Assembly: GCA_963169915.1 (NCBI GenBank)
Contig: CAUJEM010000028.1
Span: forward strand, 1 to 44,549
Reading direction: 5' to 3'
DNA from: Myxococcota bacterium
GTDB taxonomy: Bacteria; Myxococcota_A; Polyangia; Polyangiales; Polyangiaceae
Length of the DNA stretch: 44,549 bases
The translations under genes and the position numbers were made by a program. The notes under the pieces were generated by a model. The model worked only from the letters and a program-made list of their open reading frames with translations, did not search any database and was not told the DNA's origin. This document shows, in pieces, positions 25,612-34,144 of this stretch. Numbering within the stretch: the stretch's first letter is position 1; each line of letters begins with the position of its first letter.

Positions 25612-26571
25612 ATGCCTCTAGCCCTGCCAGCGAACGCGGAGGAGCTGCAGCGTTACGTCGGGGACGGTGAGCTGCCGAACGCCGCCATCGTGGACGTCAT
25701 CCGCCGCTCCTATCCGGAGCTGTGGCGGCAGGTCACCCAGGCGCTCCCTCGGCGCGTCGAGACCGTCGGCATCGAGCCAGGGGATCAGCTCCTGGTGCGC
25801 GACGGGCAGTGCGTCAGCTCGCGGGAGAAGCTGCTCAAGCGCAAGCTGCAGCGTCGCGACGACGATCCGGACGCCGAGCCGCGCGGCGGTGACCTCTGGA
25901 AGTCCGTCGACTCCCCCGTCACCGGGGTCGTCCAAGTCGAGTGGGAGCGCGCGGCCTACCAGGACGTGCCGCTCGATCAGCGCTACGGGCGCCTCGTCAT
26001 CACCACCTGGGACGCGCTCGGCTCGCCCACGGAGCTGCTCCCGCTGCGCGGCAGCTCGCCCGCGGCGCGCGCGGCGCTGGCGGAGGCCTTCGCCACGCGC
26101 AGCATCCCGGTGGCGCTCAACCGCTTCTTCGGCGTGCGGATGTTCCTCGTGGCGCCGGACATGCTGCTGCTCGCCCGCCCGGAGGCGCACGGGACGGACC
26201 GCCTGCAAGAGCTGCTCAAGAACCCCTCGCACCCGGACTCCGAGCACCTCGACGAGGACTGGCCCAAGGCGCACCCGGAGGCGTACCAGGTGTTCGTGCA
26301 GCTCCGGGACGAGGCCTTCGCCAGCGACACGCGGCGCGCGCAGCGTGACACGCGCACGCTGCGCGCAGATTTGGTCGATCAGCTCCTCACCGCCGTCGCG
26401 GTCCCGCAGCTCCACAGCACCCTCGGGGTGCTGCTCCGGATGCAGTACGCCTTCGTGCAGCCCTCCACCCTCGTGGGCGCCACCTTGGTGGCCGCGGGCG
26501 CGGCGCTGCAGCCCGCGTGGGATCCCTCGCTGCAGCTCCGGGCCCTCGAGGCTCACGCCGAGGGCGGCTGA
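25612..26571 (+). CDS. Cytoplasmic protein of unknown function
   Basis: 319 residues from ATG 25612. There is no signal peptide or membrane segment. It begins ANAEELQRYVGDGELPNAAI, then DVIRRSYPELWRQVTQAL. An acidic/basic hinge (KRKLQRRDDDPDAEPRGG) leads to strand-rich sequence (YGRLVITTWDALG, VRMFLVAPDMLLLARPEAHG). The C-terminal half is helical (VQLRDEAFASD, LVDQLLTAVAVPQLHSTLG). I do not recognise a family. The last 19 bp overlap the end of the convergent MerR gene. G+C and codon use match neighbours. Confidence 0.7.
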   Translation: MPLALPANAEELQRYVGDGELPNAAIVDVIRRSYPELWRQVTQALPRRVETVGIEPGDQLLVRDGQCVSSREKLLKRKLQRRDDDPDAEPRGGDLWKSVDSPVTGVVQVEWERAAYQDVPLDQRYGRLVITTWDALGSPTELLPLRGSSPAARAALAEAFATRSIPVALNRFFGVRMFLVAPDMLLLARPEAHGTDRLQELLKNPSHPDSEHLDEDWPKAHPEAYQVFVQLRDEAFASDTRRAQRDTRTLRADLVDQLLTAVAVPQLHSTLGVLLRMQYAFVQPSTLVGATLVAAGAALQPAWDPSLQLRALEAHAEGG

Positions 26572-27317
26572 GCGCGCGAGCGCCCGCCCACCTTGGCGCT
26601 CCGCCCGGACTCCACCAGCGCGCGGAGCTGCTTCTGCATCTGCTGAGCGAAGATGAGGTGCACCGCCTCTTGCGCGAGTGGGCGCAAGGCCTCGAGCGCC
26701 AGCGCGTAGTCGAGCCTGTCGACCCGCTCCGCGTAGCTCAGGAACAGCTCCGTGAGCTCCTTGGCGGCGCGGTGCAGGTGCTTTCTCAGCACGTTGGCCG
26801 CGGCCAGGCCCGTCTCCAGCTCCACCCCGACGCCCACGAGGCGGGCGGCGAGATCGAGCAGCGCGGCGCTCTCCACGAGCAAGCTGCCGCCCTGGCGCAC
26901 CACGAGCTTGGCGTCCACCAGCTCGCTGAGCAGACCCGGACGCAGCGCGCCGAAGCGCGCTTGGAGCTCCTCCGGGGTGAGGATGACGGGGCGGTCGTCC
27001 TGCCACGGACGGACGAGCTGCGCCTCGAGCCCGAGCCACTCCGCGACGTCCACCTCCCCTTTGTCCACGCGGCTGAGCAGCGCGCGGATGGCCTCGATCC
27101 GCAGCCCGCGATCTTGGAGCGACGCGATGAGCTGGAGCCGCTCGACGTGCGCGTCCGCGTAGTAGGCGACGCGCCCCTTGATCTTTGGGCGCGGGAGGAT
27201 CCCCTTGGACTGATAAAACCGGATGGTCCGGCTGGAGACCTGGGTGCGCTCCGACAGCTCGGAGAGCGTCAGCTCGGCGCTGGGCTCGGAGGCGCGGGGC
27301 GCGACCGCTGAGGGCAT
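26553..27317 (-). CDS. MerR-family transcriptional regulator
   Basis: 254 residues. The N-terminal winged helix-turn-helix is clear at about residues 16-85 (LTLSELSERTQVSSRTIRFY, GRVAYYADAHVERLQLI, DRGLRIEAIRALL). The IRFYQSKGILP signature places it in the MerR group that twists the spacer of its target promoter. The 150-residue C-terminal part is helical and ends basic. It lacks the metal-binding cysteines of MerR/CueR types, so a small organic or protein ligand is more likely. The target may be its own promoter in the 89-bp gap to the divergent gene at 27407. Confidence 0.87.
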   Translation of the reverse strand: MPSAVAPRASEPSAELTLSELSERTQVSSRTIRFYQSKGILPRPKIKGRVAYYADAHVERLQLIASLQDRGLRIEAIRALLSRVDKGEVDVAEWLGLEAQLVRPWQDDRPVILTPEELQARFGALRPGLLSELVDAKLVVRQGGSLLVESAALLDLAARLVGVGVELETGLAAANVLRKHLHRAAKELTELFLSYAERVDRLDYALALEALRPLAQEAVHLIFAQQMQKQLRALVESGRSAKVGGRSRAQPPSA

Positions 27318-27406
27318 GCCCCAAGGAGCTAGCAGAGGGCGACCGCGCCGTCAGGTGGGCGCACGACGATGGATCTGCGGCGGGCAAGTTGCGGTAGACT
27401 CACGCG

Positions 27407-28567
27407 GTGCGCGCCGCCGTGGTCGTCTTCGGTGCGGGCCTCGCTGCCTGCGCACCCCTGAGCCCCAGCGGCTCCGCGCCCACGTCAGCGCTCCCCACGG
27501 CGCGCGTGGCCAGCGCCCCACCGGCGCCGCCAGCACCGGCGCCGGTCGAGCCGCCGCGGGCGCGCTGCCTCACCGCCGCGCCGCCCGCGCCGCCCGCGCC
27601 GGAGGAGCGCCGCGCGGAGGGCCTGTGCCACGACCATCGAGCCGTCGAGCGCCGGCTCGCGCCGCTGCTGCTCCGGCGGTTCACGCGCACCATGGAGGAC
27701 AGCACGGTGGAGGTCCGCTTCGGCTGCGATCCGCTGCGCAGCGACGTGGAGCGCGTGGTGCTCGAATTCGGCTCGGGACACGCTGGCGGGCTGAGCCTCT
27801 GGCGGCTGTCCAAGCGGCCGGAAGAGCAGGCGTTCGACGTGGTCGGCTTCGAGCTGCGTCAGGCTCACGACCGCGGGCCCCGCGGCGACACCTTGCTGCT
27901 CGCGCGCGCCCAGCTCGACGCCAGCCGACTCGAGGCGGCGCTCGCCACGGCGCGCCCGGCGCTCACCGCGCGCTTTCGGGAGCTCGAGCCCCCGCCGCTC
28001 CCACGCGGCGTGCGCGGCAGCACCAGCTCGATGAGCACGGCGAGCTTCCACGCCTTCGTGGAGCTGCGCGACGGCTGGGGGGACGTCCTCGACGGCGCCT
28101 ACTCCGGGTACCCGAGCAGCGCCGAGCAGGCGCGCTTCCTCGGGCTGCGCGCGGCGCTGGGCGTGCTCTGGCCGCTGGTGGAGCCGCTGGCCACCACGCC
28201 GAGCGTCCCCACGGACGAAGAGCGCGCCTTCTTCGTGCGACACTACCTGGCCTCCAGCGCGCGCCTCCAAGAGCCGAGCGCGTGGTGGGTACAGGAGCGC
28301 GCCACTCGTCTGGCGGGCCACCTGGGGACGCTGGCGCTCGTGCCCAGCTTGGTGGAGCAGCTCCGGCGCACGCTCAGGGAGTTCGACGCCTCCACGGACG
28401 AGAACCCCACCGCGGAGCGGCTGCTCGAGGCTACCCTGGACGCGCTCACGCGGCTGACGGGGTGGGACGCGCGCAGCGACGCGCAGGGGCAAGCGCTGCG
28501 GCTCCCCGACGCGGCGCGCACCTACCTGGAGAGCTGCAGCTCCCCGCCCTCCGCGGCGGAGCGCTAG
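27407..28567 (+). CDS. Predicted lipoprotein of unknown function
   Basis: 386 residues from GTG 27407. A short signal ends GAGLAAC, followed by a Pro/Ala-rich spacer. A conserved-looking domain begins CHDHRAVERRLAPLLL and contains FGCDPLRSDVERVVLEFGSGH, RDGWGDVLDGAYSGYPSSAEQARF and a long helical C-terminus (RATRLAGHLGTLALVPSLVEQL, ERLLEATLDALTRLTG). I do not recognise a family. The C-terminal pattern recalls HEAT-like helical repeats, but weakly. Confidence 0.65.
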   Translation: MRAAVVVFGAGLAACAPLSPSGSAPTSALPTARVASAPPAPPAPAPVEPPRARCLTAAPPAPPAPEERRAEGLCHDHRAVERRLAPLLLRRFTRTMEDSTVEVRFGCDPLRSDVERVVLEFGSGHAGGLSLWRLSKRPEEQAFDVVGFELRQAHDRGPRGDTLLLARAQLDASRLEAALATARPALTARFRELEPPPLPRGVRGSTSSMSTASFHAFVELRDGWGDVLDGAYSGYPSSAEQARFLGLRAALGVLWPLVEPLATTPSVPTDEERAFFVRHYLASSARLQEPSAWWVQERATRLAGHLGTLALVPSLVEQLRRTLREFDASTDENPTAERLLEATLDALTRLTGWDARSDAQGQALRLPDAARTYLESCSSPPSAAER

Positions 28568-28658
28568 CGCGCTGCGCCATCCCGGAGCCCCCCAGGCACG
28601 GCGCCCCACACGGCGTCCACGCTTGCCACGCGGAGCCCGAGCAGCGAAGACTGCCCGT

Positions 28659-30251
28659 ATGGAGTACCTCGCCAACGGGCCCTTCCGTGACACCCTCGTC
28701 GTCGACAATTGGATCGGCGGCAGCGCCAGGCCGCCCGGGGCAAGCCGCTTCGAGCGCAGGAGCCCCCAGAACCGTGACGATCTAGTGACGCTGGCGCCCG
28801 AGAGCCAGGAGGAGGAGGTGCGAGAGGCCTGCGAGAAAGCGCGCGCCGCGCAGCAGGCCTGGGCGCGCGTGCCCGCGCCGCAGCGGGCCCAGGTCCTCGG
28901 GCGCCTGGCGCAGCTCCTCATCGAGAAGAAGGAGCAGCTCGCACGCTTCGCGGCGCGTGAGATGGGCAAGCCGCTCCGCGAGGCGCGTGGCAGCGTCCAA
29001 GAGGCGATCGACACCGCGGAGTTCTTCCAGAGCGAGGGGCGGCGCCTCTACGGCCAGACGGTCCCGAGCGAGCTGCCGGACAAGGAGCTGTTCACCTACC
29101 GCCGCCCCATCGGCGTGGTCGGCGTCATCACGGCCGGGAATTTCCCGGTCGCGGTGCCCTCCTGGAAGGTCGTCCCGGCGCTGCTCTGCGGCAACTCGGT
29201 GGTGTGGAAGCCGTCGGACGACGCGCCGGGCACCGCCGCGCTGGTGGCCGAGCTGTGGCGCCGCGCGGGGCTCCCGCCGGGCGTGCTCAGCGTGGTCCAC
29301 GGGGGCGGTGGCAACGCCGCTGGCGAGTACCTGCTGAGGCAGGTGGACGCCGGACTGGTGGACAAGATCTCCTTCACGGGCTCCACCGAGGTCGGGCGCA
29401 AGGTCGGGGAGATCTGCGGCCGCAACCTCTCCATCCCTTCGCTGGAGCTCGGCGGGAAGAACCCGCTCGTCATCCTGGCAGACGCCGATCTACAGCTCGC
29501 CGTGGAGGGCGCGCTCTGGGCCAGCTTCGGGACGGCGGGGCAGCGCTGCACGAGCGCCGGCAACATCATCGTGGACAGGCGCGTGATGCCTACCGTCCGG
29601 GAGCAGCTCGTCCAGCGCGCGCGGAGCCTGCGCATCGGCGATCCGCTCGATGAGTCCGTGGACTACGGCCCGATGATCAACCAGCGCTTCCTCGAGAAAT
29701 GGCTGGAGCAGGTGAGCGTGGCGCGCGACGACGGCGCGGAGATCTTGCTCGACGGCCGCCGCATCACCCCGGACGAGAAGCCGGCGAGCTTCAGCGGGGA
29801 CGCGGCGCTCGGGCTCTACGTCACGCCGAGGATCATCGATCGCGTCAAGCCCTCCATGCGCGTCTTTCGGGAGGAGTGCTTTGGCCCCACCGTCAACCTG
29901 GTGGAGATCGACGGGCTCGATCAGGCCATCCAGGTCGCCAACGCCACCCCCTACGGCCTCTCCAGCGCCATCTACACCCGCGACGCGCGCGCCATGCTCC
30001 GCTTCAAGGAGGAGATCTCCGCGGGCATGACCAGCGTGAACAATTCCACCACCGGCGCGGAGACCCACCTGCCCTTCGGTGGTAACGGCTGGTCCGGCAA
30101 CGGCACGCGCGAGAGCGGGATCTGGGTCATCGACGCCTACACACGCTGGCAGGCGGTGAACGTGGACCTCTCCGGTAAGCTCCAGAAGGCGCAGATCGAC
30201 CTCACGGACGCGGAGCTCGGCCCAGCGCCGGATTTCAGCTCGCTCACCTAG
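28659..30251 (+). CDS. NAD(P)+-dependent aldehyde dehydrogenase
   Basis: 530 residues from ATG 28659. All catalytic elements of the ALDH superfamily are present: N161 in TAGNFPVAVPSWK, the general base E263 in LELGGKNP, the nucleophile C297 in FGTAGQRCTSAG, FTGSTEVGRKVG for the cofactor fold, and EECFGPTVNLV near 410. FGTAGQRCT is typical of ALDH7-like (aminoadipate semialdehyde) and related clades, though the substrate cannot be fixed from sequence. It oxidises an aldehyde to the acid in the cytoplasm. A GC hairpin overlaps the stop. Confidence 0.92.
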   Translation: MEYLANGPFRDTLVVDNWIGGSARPPGASRFERRSPQNRDDLVTLAPESQEEEVREACEKARAAQQAWARVPAPQRAQVLGRLAQLLIEKKEQLARFAAREMGKPLREARGSVQEAIDTAEFFQSEGRRLYGQTVPSELPDKELFTYRRPIGVVGVITAGNFPVAVPSWKVVPALLCGNSVVWKPSDDAPGTAALVAELWRRAGLPPGVLSVVHGGGGNAAGEYLLRQVDAGLVDKISFTGSTEVGRKVGEICGRNLSIPSLELGGKNPLVILADADLQLAVEGALWASFGTAGQRCTSAGNIIVDRRVMPTVREQLVQRARSLRIGDPLDESVDYGPMINQRFLEKWLEQVSVARDDGAEILLDGRRITPDEKPASFSGDAALGLYVTPRIIDRVKPSMRVFREECFGPTVNLVEIDGLDQAIQVANATPYGLSSAIYTRDARAMLRFKEEISAGMTSVNNSTTGAETHLPFGGNGWSGNGTRESGIWVIDAYTRWQAVNVDLSGKLQKAQIDLTDAELGPAPDFSSLT

Positions 30252-30264
30252 CGGGGGTCCCCGC
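30251..30264 (+). terminator. Short GC hairpin at aldehyde dehydrogenase stop
   Basis: GCGGGG-GT-CCCCGC begins with the last base of the stop codon. A six-pair stem with a tight loop and no U-tract; a terminator is possible. Confidence 0.3.
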
Positions 30265-30291
30265 GAAGGTGGGACGCGGCGCCTTTCAGGG

Positions 30292-30873
30292 ATGAAAGTC
30301 CGTCGGTCCAGCGGGCCGCTAAGCGCCGGAATTCCTCGCCGAACGCGGTCCTCTTGGGCTGGCCTGTCGGTTGCATTGGAGCCCCAGAGCCTCGCCGTGC
30401 ACTCCGCCTCCTTGCCCAAAGACACCGACGACGCGCCCGTCTCCGCGACGGTCACGCCACGCCCCGACCGCGTCTCGGGGATCCCGGCCAGCCGGCGGCT
30501 CCGGGTGCTCGTGGCGGCGCACGACAGCCGCGAGCGCCAGATGCTCACGCACCTGCTCGGAGAGCTGCGCGCGAGCGTCCGTCAGCTCGAGCGGGCCGAG
30601 GCCATCCTCGACGCCCTCGAGACGACGAGCTTCGACTTGGCGCTGCTGGGCGCGCGTGTCCAGGGCGCCAGCGGGCTGCAGACGCTCGCCACGGCGCGCG
30701 CGCGCGGGGTGACGCTGCCGGTCATCATCATGACGGCCCACAGCCCCACGCTGCGCTTCATGGTCAGCGACGTGAGCGGCGTGCTCTCCAGCCGCATCAT
30801 GAACACCGACAACTTCACGGCCTTCGTCGCGGAGCTGGCGCGAAAACAGCAGCAAAAGGCCGCGGCGTACTGA
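30292..30873 (+). CDS. Receiver-like (pseudo-REC) protein lacking phospho-acceptor Asp
   Basis: Up to 193 residues; the N-terminal ~65 are disordered and GTG 30397 is another start. The C-terminal ~120 residues follow the CheY fold: LRVLVAAHDSRERQMLTHLL, FDLALLGARVQGASGLQTL, LPVIIMTAHS and VSGVLSSRIMNTDNFTAFV. The position of the phosphorylated Asp is Gly (G120), the first acidic pair is reduced to one Asp (D78) and the usual Lys reads Arg. Thr148 is kept. It is therefore probably not phosphorylated and acts as a binding module. No output domain is present. The radical SAM gene begins 55 bp downstream. Confidence 0.72.
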   Translation: MKVRRSSGPLSAGIPRRTRSSWAGLSVALEPQSLAVHSASLPKDTDDAPVSATVTPRPDRVSGIPASRRLRVLVAAHDSRERQMLTHLLGELRASVRQLERAEAILDALETTSFDLALLGARVQGASGLQTLATARARGVTLPVIIMTAHSPTLRFMVSDVSGVLSSRIMNTDNFTAFVAELARKQQQKAAAY

Positions 30874-30928
30874 GCGCGCGAGCGTCGTTCGACGCTAGGA
30901 GGCGCCGAGGCTAGACTTTGCGCCGCCC

Positions 30929-32509
30929 ATGGAGCCGAGCAAGCAAATCGAGATCCAGCTCGGCCATCTCTGCAACAATCGCTGCGTGTTCTGCGTGAGC
31001 GGCCAGGAGACGGCGCTCGGGCGGGCGCTGCCAGTCCCCGTCGAGCCGGTGCTCGAGCGCCTACGGCAGGCCGCCGCGGACGGGCACAAGAAGCTCACCC
31101 TGCTGGGCGGCGAGCCGACGCTCCAGCCCGGGTTTCTCAGCGTGCTGCGGCTGGCCGTGGAGCTCGGCTTCGAGCAAATCGTGGTGTTTACCAACGGCGC
31201 GAAGACGGCGCGGGCCGGCTACGTGGAGGAGCTCATCGCCATCGCCGGGCCGCGGCTCGTGTGGCGGCTCTCGCTGCAGGGGGCCACCCGGGAGGCGCAC
31301 GAGCGCACCACGCGCAAGCCGGGCTCCTTCGCGCGCCTGGAGGCGACCATGGAGCACCTGCGGGCGCGCCACCAACACCTCACGGTGAACATGTGCGTGG
31401 TGCGCTCGAACTACGCCTCCATCACGGCCTTCCCGCGGCTGCTCGAGCGCTACGGGGCGCGCCAGCTCCACCTGGACATGGTGCGGCCCATGGACGCGGG
31501 GCAGCGCACCGAAGAGGAGTACGCAGACATGCTGCCGCGCTACTCGGACCTGGCCGCGCCCTTGCGCGAGATGATCGCCGGCTTCCCCGAGGGCTTCGAC
31601 GTCAACATCGGCAACCTGCCCTACTGCATCGCGCCGGAGCTCGCGCCCTACATCCACCACGACGGAGAGCTCACCGAGACCGTCGCCGCCGACGGCGACG
31701 GGCTGAGCCGGCCCTGGGACAAGTACTTCGTCAAGCGCCGGGACAAGTTCAAGCCGGAGTCCTGCCAGCGCTGCGTGTTCTACGAGCGCTGCAGCGGCGT
31801 GTTCGAGAAGTACGAGCAGCTCTACGGCCTGACGGAGCTCCAGCCGGTCAGCGCCGCTGCGCTGCGCGCCGTCGATCCTCGAGGCAGGCTGCTGGCGCTC
31901 CAGCTACGCCCGCTGACCGAGCGGCTCCGCACCTGGACACCGCCCGCCCCCTTCGAGGAGGCGCGCGTCTGGGAGGCGAGCGACCGCGAGCTGCTGCTCG
32001 AGCTGCGGGGCGCCGAGCAAGGGCTGCGGCTCAGCCTCACCTCCCCGGGCGGCGGCGTCGCCGGCTTCGAGCACTTCAGCGTGCACGTCGTCACGGCGCC
32101 GCCCTCCGCGGCGCTCACGCAGCGCGGGCTGAGCGCCCTCGTGGAGGCGCTGCAGGGCTGGGGCGAGGCGCTCGTCCACCCGCCCGGGGCGGACGCGGTG
32201 GCGGGCGGCGTCGCGCGCAGCATCGCGGCTCGCCTGGGCCGCCTGCGCGCCCGCGCCCCCTTCACGGGCTTGATCTGGGAGCGCCTCGACGTGTCGGGCG
32301 ACGGCGCGCGCGCGGAGCTCAGCTTCAAGTCCACGGACGGGGGCGCGGCGGTGCTGTGGCTCGGCGAAGCGCAGCGCCAAGCGAGCGGCGGCTACCGCGT
32401 GCTCTCGGAGGCGACGCCGGCGCTGGTGGCGGGCCTGGGGAGCGTGCTGCAAGCGCTGCGCGTGGCGCCCGGCGCCGCGCGGGAGCCGCTGAGCAGCGCT
32501 CAGAAGTAG
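30929..32509 (+). CDS. Radical SAM protein with auxiliary cysteine cluster and unassigned C-terminal domain
   Basis: 526 residues. The SAM-cleaving [4Fe-4S] motif CX3CX2C is C15-NNR-C19-VF-C22, followed by LLGGEPTLQPG (GGEP) and RLSLQGATREAHE. Additional cysteines C233, C279, C282 and C288 (SCQRCVFYERC) look like a SPASM/Twitch-type auxiliary cluster, common in peptide- and protein-modifying enzymes. Residues about 310-526 form an extra strand-rich domain I cannot assign. No small precursor-peptide gene is evident next to it. The last 10 bp overlap the convergent ArsA-like gene. The substrate is unknown. Confidence 0.85.
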   Translation: MEPSKQIEIQLGHLCNNRCVFCVSGQETALGRALPVPVEPVLERLRQAAADGHKKLTLLGGEPTLQPGFLSVLRLAVELGFEQIVVFTNGAKTARAGYVEELIAIAGPRLVWRLSLQGATREAHERTTRKPGSFARLEATMEHLRARHQHLTVNMCVVRSNYASITAFPRLLERYGARQLHLDMVRPMDAGQRTEEEYADMLPRYSDLAAPLREMIAGFPEGFDVNIGNLPYCIAPELAPYIHHDGELTETVAADGDGLSRPWDKYFVKRRDKFKPESCQRCVFYERCSGVFEKYEQLYGLTELQPVSAAALRAVDPRGRLLALQLRPLTERLRTWTPPAPFEEARVWEASDRELLLELRGAEQGLRLSLTSPGGGVAGFEHFSVHVVTAPPSAALTQRGLSALVEALQGWGEALVHPPGADAVAGGVARSIAARLGRLRARAPFTGLIWERLDVSGDGARAELSFKSTDGGAAVLWLGEAQRQASGGYRVLSEATPALVAGLGSVLQALRVAPGAAREPLSSAQK

Positions 32510-33432
32510 TGCGCGAGCTGGCGCGCCGCGGCGAGGTTGGCGCTCTCCCCGAGCAAGCGGGGCAAGAGCACGGGCGCCGCGCTGACGCCGCGTAGCCGCT
32601 GCAGGGCCTCCTGCTGGATCGCCTCCCGGATGGCGCGCCGAGCGCCAGCGCGCAGCGCCTCACCGCCCGGGGCGGCCGAGGGCCGCGCCTCGAGCAGCCG
32701 CGCCCGCTCCTCCACGGAGAAGAGCTGCGTGAGCACCGCGTTGACGACCAGGCGCGCGAGCGGCAGCCCCAGCTCGTGCTCGAGCGCGTGGACGAGCTCC
32801 AGCGTCTCGTTGGTGGGCATGTCCTCCGGCAGGGTGACCACCACCACGCCGCTCTGTGCCGGATCTCGGAACATGGTCCACGCCGCCTCCGCGTCCCGCC
32901 GCAGCACCCCCGGCGGCGTCAGCTCCACCAAGATCTTCGGGACCCGCAGCATGTCGAGGCCGTGCCCCGTGGCGGGCGCGTCGAACAGGACGGTGTCGAA
33001 GCGCGGGCGCCCCGCGTCGTCCGTCTCCGTCGCGTGAAACCAGGCCTTGCCGAGCACCGCCCACTCCGACATCCCCGGGACCCCCGCGAAGAAGCCGCGG
33101 GTGTACTTGCTGTCGAACACCGCCTCGGTGAGCAGCCGGCTCTTGAGGATCATCGCCCCGTACTCCCGCAGCGCCTTGGCGGGCTCCGGCCGCACGCCCT
33201 GGACGTTGGGCGCGAGCTGGCTCAGCTCCGGGCCGAGCGGCGGCGCGTCGAACAGCTCGCTCAGCCGCTCCTTGGCGTCCGAGCTGACGACGAGCACCTT
33301 GCGGCCGCGAGCGGCGAGCGCCAGCGCGATGGCCGCGGTGGTGGTCGTCTTGCCCACGCCCCCCTTGCCGGTGACGAAGAGAAAGCGACGCGAGTCGAGC
33401 GGGCTCGAGGTGGTGGGCGAGGGGCTGACCAC
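32500..33432 (-). CDS. ArsA/Get3-like P-loop ATPase
   Basis: 310 residues from GTG 33432, chosen because GGAG lies 8 nt upstream; the frame is open to a TTG at 33522. The deviant Walker A loop GKGGVGKTTT is near residue 20, then VVSSDAKERLSELF and the switch DAPATGHGLDML. These are marks of the ArsA/Get3 (anion-transporting or tail-anchor) ATPases. A single half is present, as in a homodimeric Get3-type protein. Myxobacteria often carry two such genes side by side; only one is here. There is no arsenic gene nearby, so arsenite transport is not supported. Role unknown. Confidence 0.85.
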   Translation of the reverse strand: MVSPSPTTSSPLDSRRFLFVTGKGGVGKTTTTAAIALALAARGRKVLVVSSDAKERLSELFDAPPLGPELSQLAPNVQGVRPEPAKALREYGAMILKSRLLTEAVFDSKYTRGFFAGVPGMSEWAVLGKAWFHATETDDAGRPRFDTVLFDAPATGHGLDMLRVPKILVELTPPGVLRRDAEAAWTMFRDPAQSGVVVVTLPEDMPTNETLELVHALEHELGLPLARLVVNAVLTQLFSVEERARLLEARPSAAPGGEALRAGARRAIREAIQQEALQRLRGVSAAPVLLPRLLGESANLAAARQLAHYF

Positions 33433-33527
33433 GATAGACTCCAGGCCGCTGCCATACGGGAGATCGCCGGGGGAAGGAAGGGCGCGGGGATTGGACGAGC
33501 CCGACTTTGCGTCTAAACCCAAGGGCG

Positions 33528-34136
33528 ATGCGGTATCTAGCGAAGCTTCGGTACGGCGGGGGCCTCACGGCCGCCTTGGCGCTCGGCTGCCGGCCCACGG
33601 CGGCGCCCCCGGAGGCTAGCGCGAGCGCGACCCTGGAGCAGCCGACGCGCGCCGTGCCCAGCGCCACCGCGCCGCGCCCGGCGGCCATGAGCGGCCCCGT
33701 GCTCACCATCGAGGCGGGCAAGGGCGTCGGGCCCATCCGACTCGGGGCCACGGTGGCGACCATCGAGCGCTTGATGGACGCCAAGTGCGACGAGCTGAGC
33801 GACGCTCGCTGCCGGTTCATCGATCGGGCCGTGGACTTCGAGCTCGAGGGCGGCGTCACCGTCGCCATCGTCGTCTACCGCCCCGGCCGCGCCGCGGGCG
33901 AGGGTCGGGTCTACGGCTACTTCAACGGCGGCTTCCCGCCCGATCTTCGCCCCGGGATGACCCCCGAGGCGATGCAGGAGGGGCTCGGGAGACCCTCGCG
34001 CGTGGAGCGGCTCACGGCAGATCCGGACGGTGCGGTCGAGCGGCACTACTACCCAGGCCTGGTGCTCGACTACGACGCGCCCTCGCCCCCGCTGCTCGCC
34101 CTCGGGGCGGCGCGCGTCGTCCGGCGTCAACCCTGA
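33528..34136 (+). CDS. Lipoprotein of unknown function
   Basis: 202 residues from ATG 33528, with AAGGG just upstream; a TTG at 33507 is less likely. The signal ends LTAALALGC. After a Pro/Ala spacer the domain starts VLTIEAGKGVGPIRLGATVATIERLM. That is the opening of a repeated 'G-I-x-LG-T--dv' unit seen again as PGMTPEAMQEGLGRP. Two cysteines (KCDELSDARC) lie between. This resembles small secreted beta-lactamase-inhibitor-like (BLIP/PepSY-like) repeat domains, but I would not assign a family. It is divergent from the ArsA-like gene. Confidence 0.65.
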   Translation: MRYLAKLRYGGGLTAALALGCRPTAAPPEASASATLEQPTRAVPSATAPRPAAMSGPVLTIEAGKGVGPIRLGATVATIERLMDAKCDELSDARCRFIDRAVDFELEGGVTVAIVVYRPGRAAGEGRVYGYFNGGFPPDLRPGMTPEAMQEGLGRPSRVERLTADPDGAVERHYYPGLVLDYDAPSPPLLALGAARVVRRQP

Positions 34137-34144
34137 GCTGCGCC

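Noticed and set aside
32500..33432. Arsenite efflux ATPase (ArsA proper)
   Set aside because: Single half-length ATPase and no ars genes nearby; kept as ArsA/Get3-like only.
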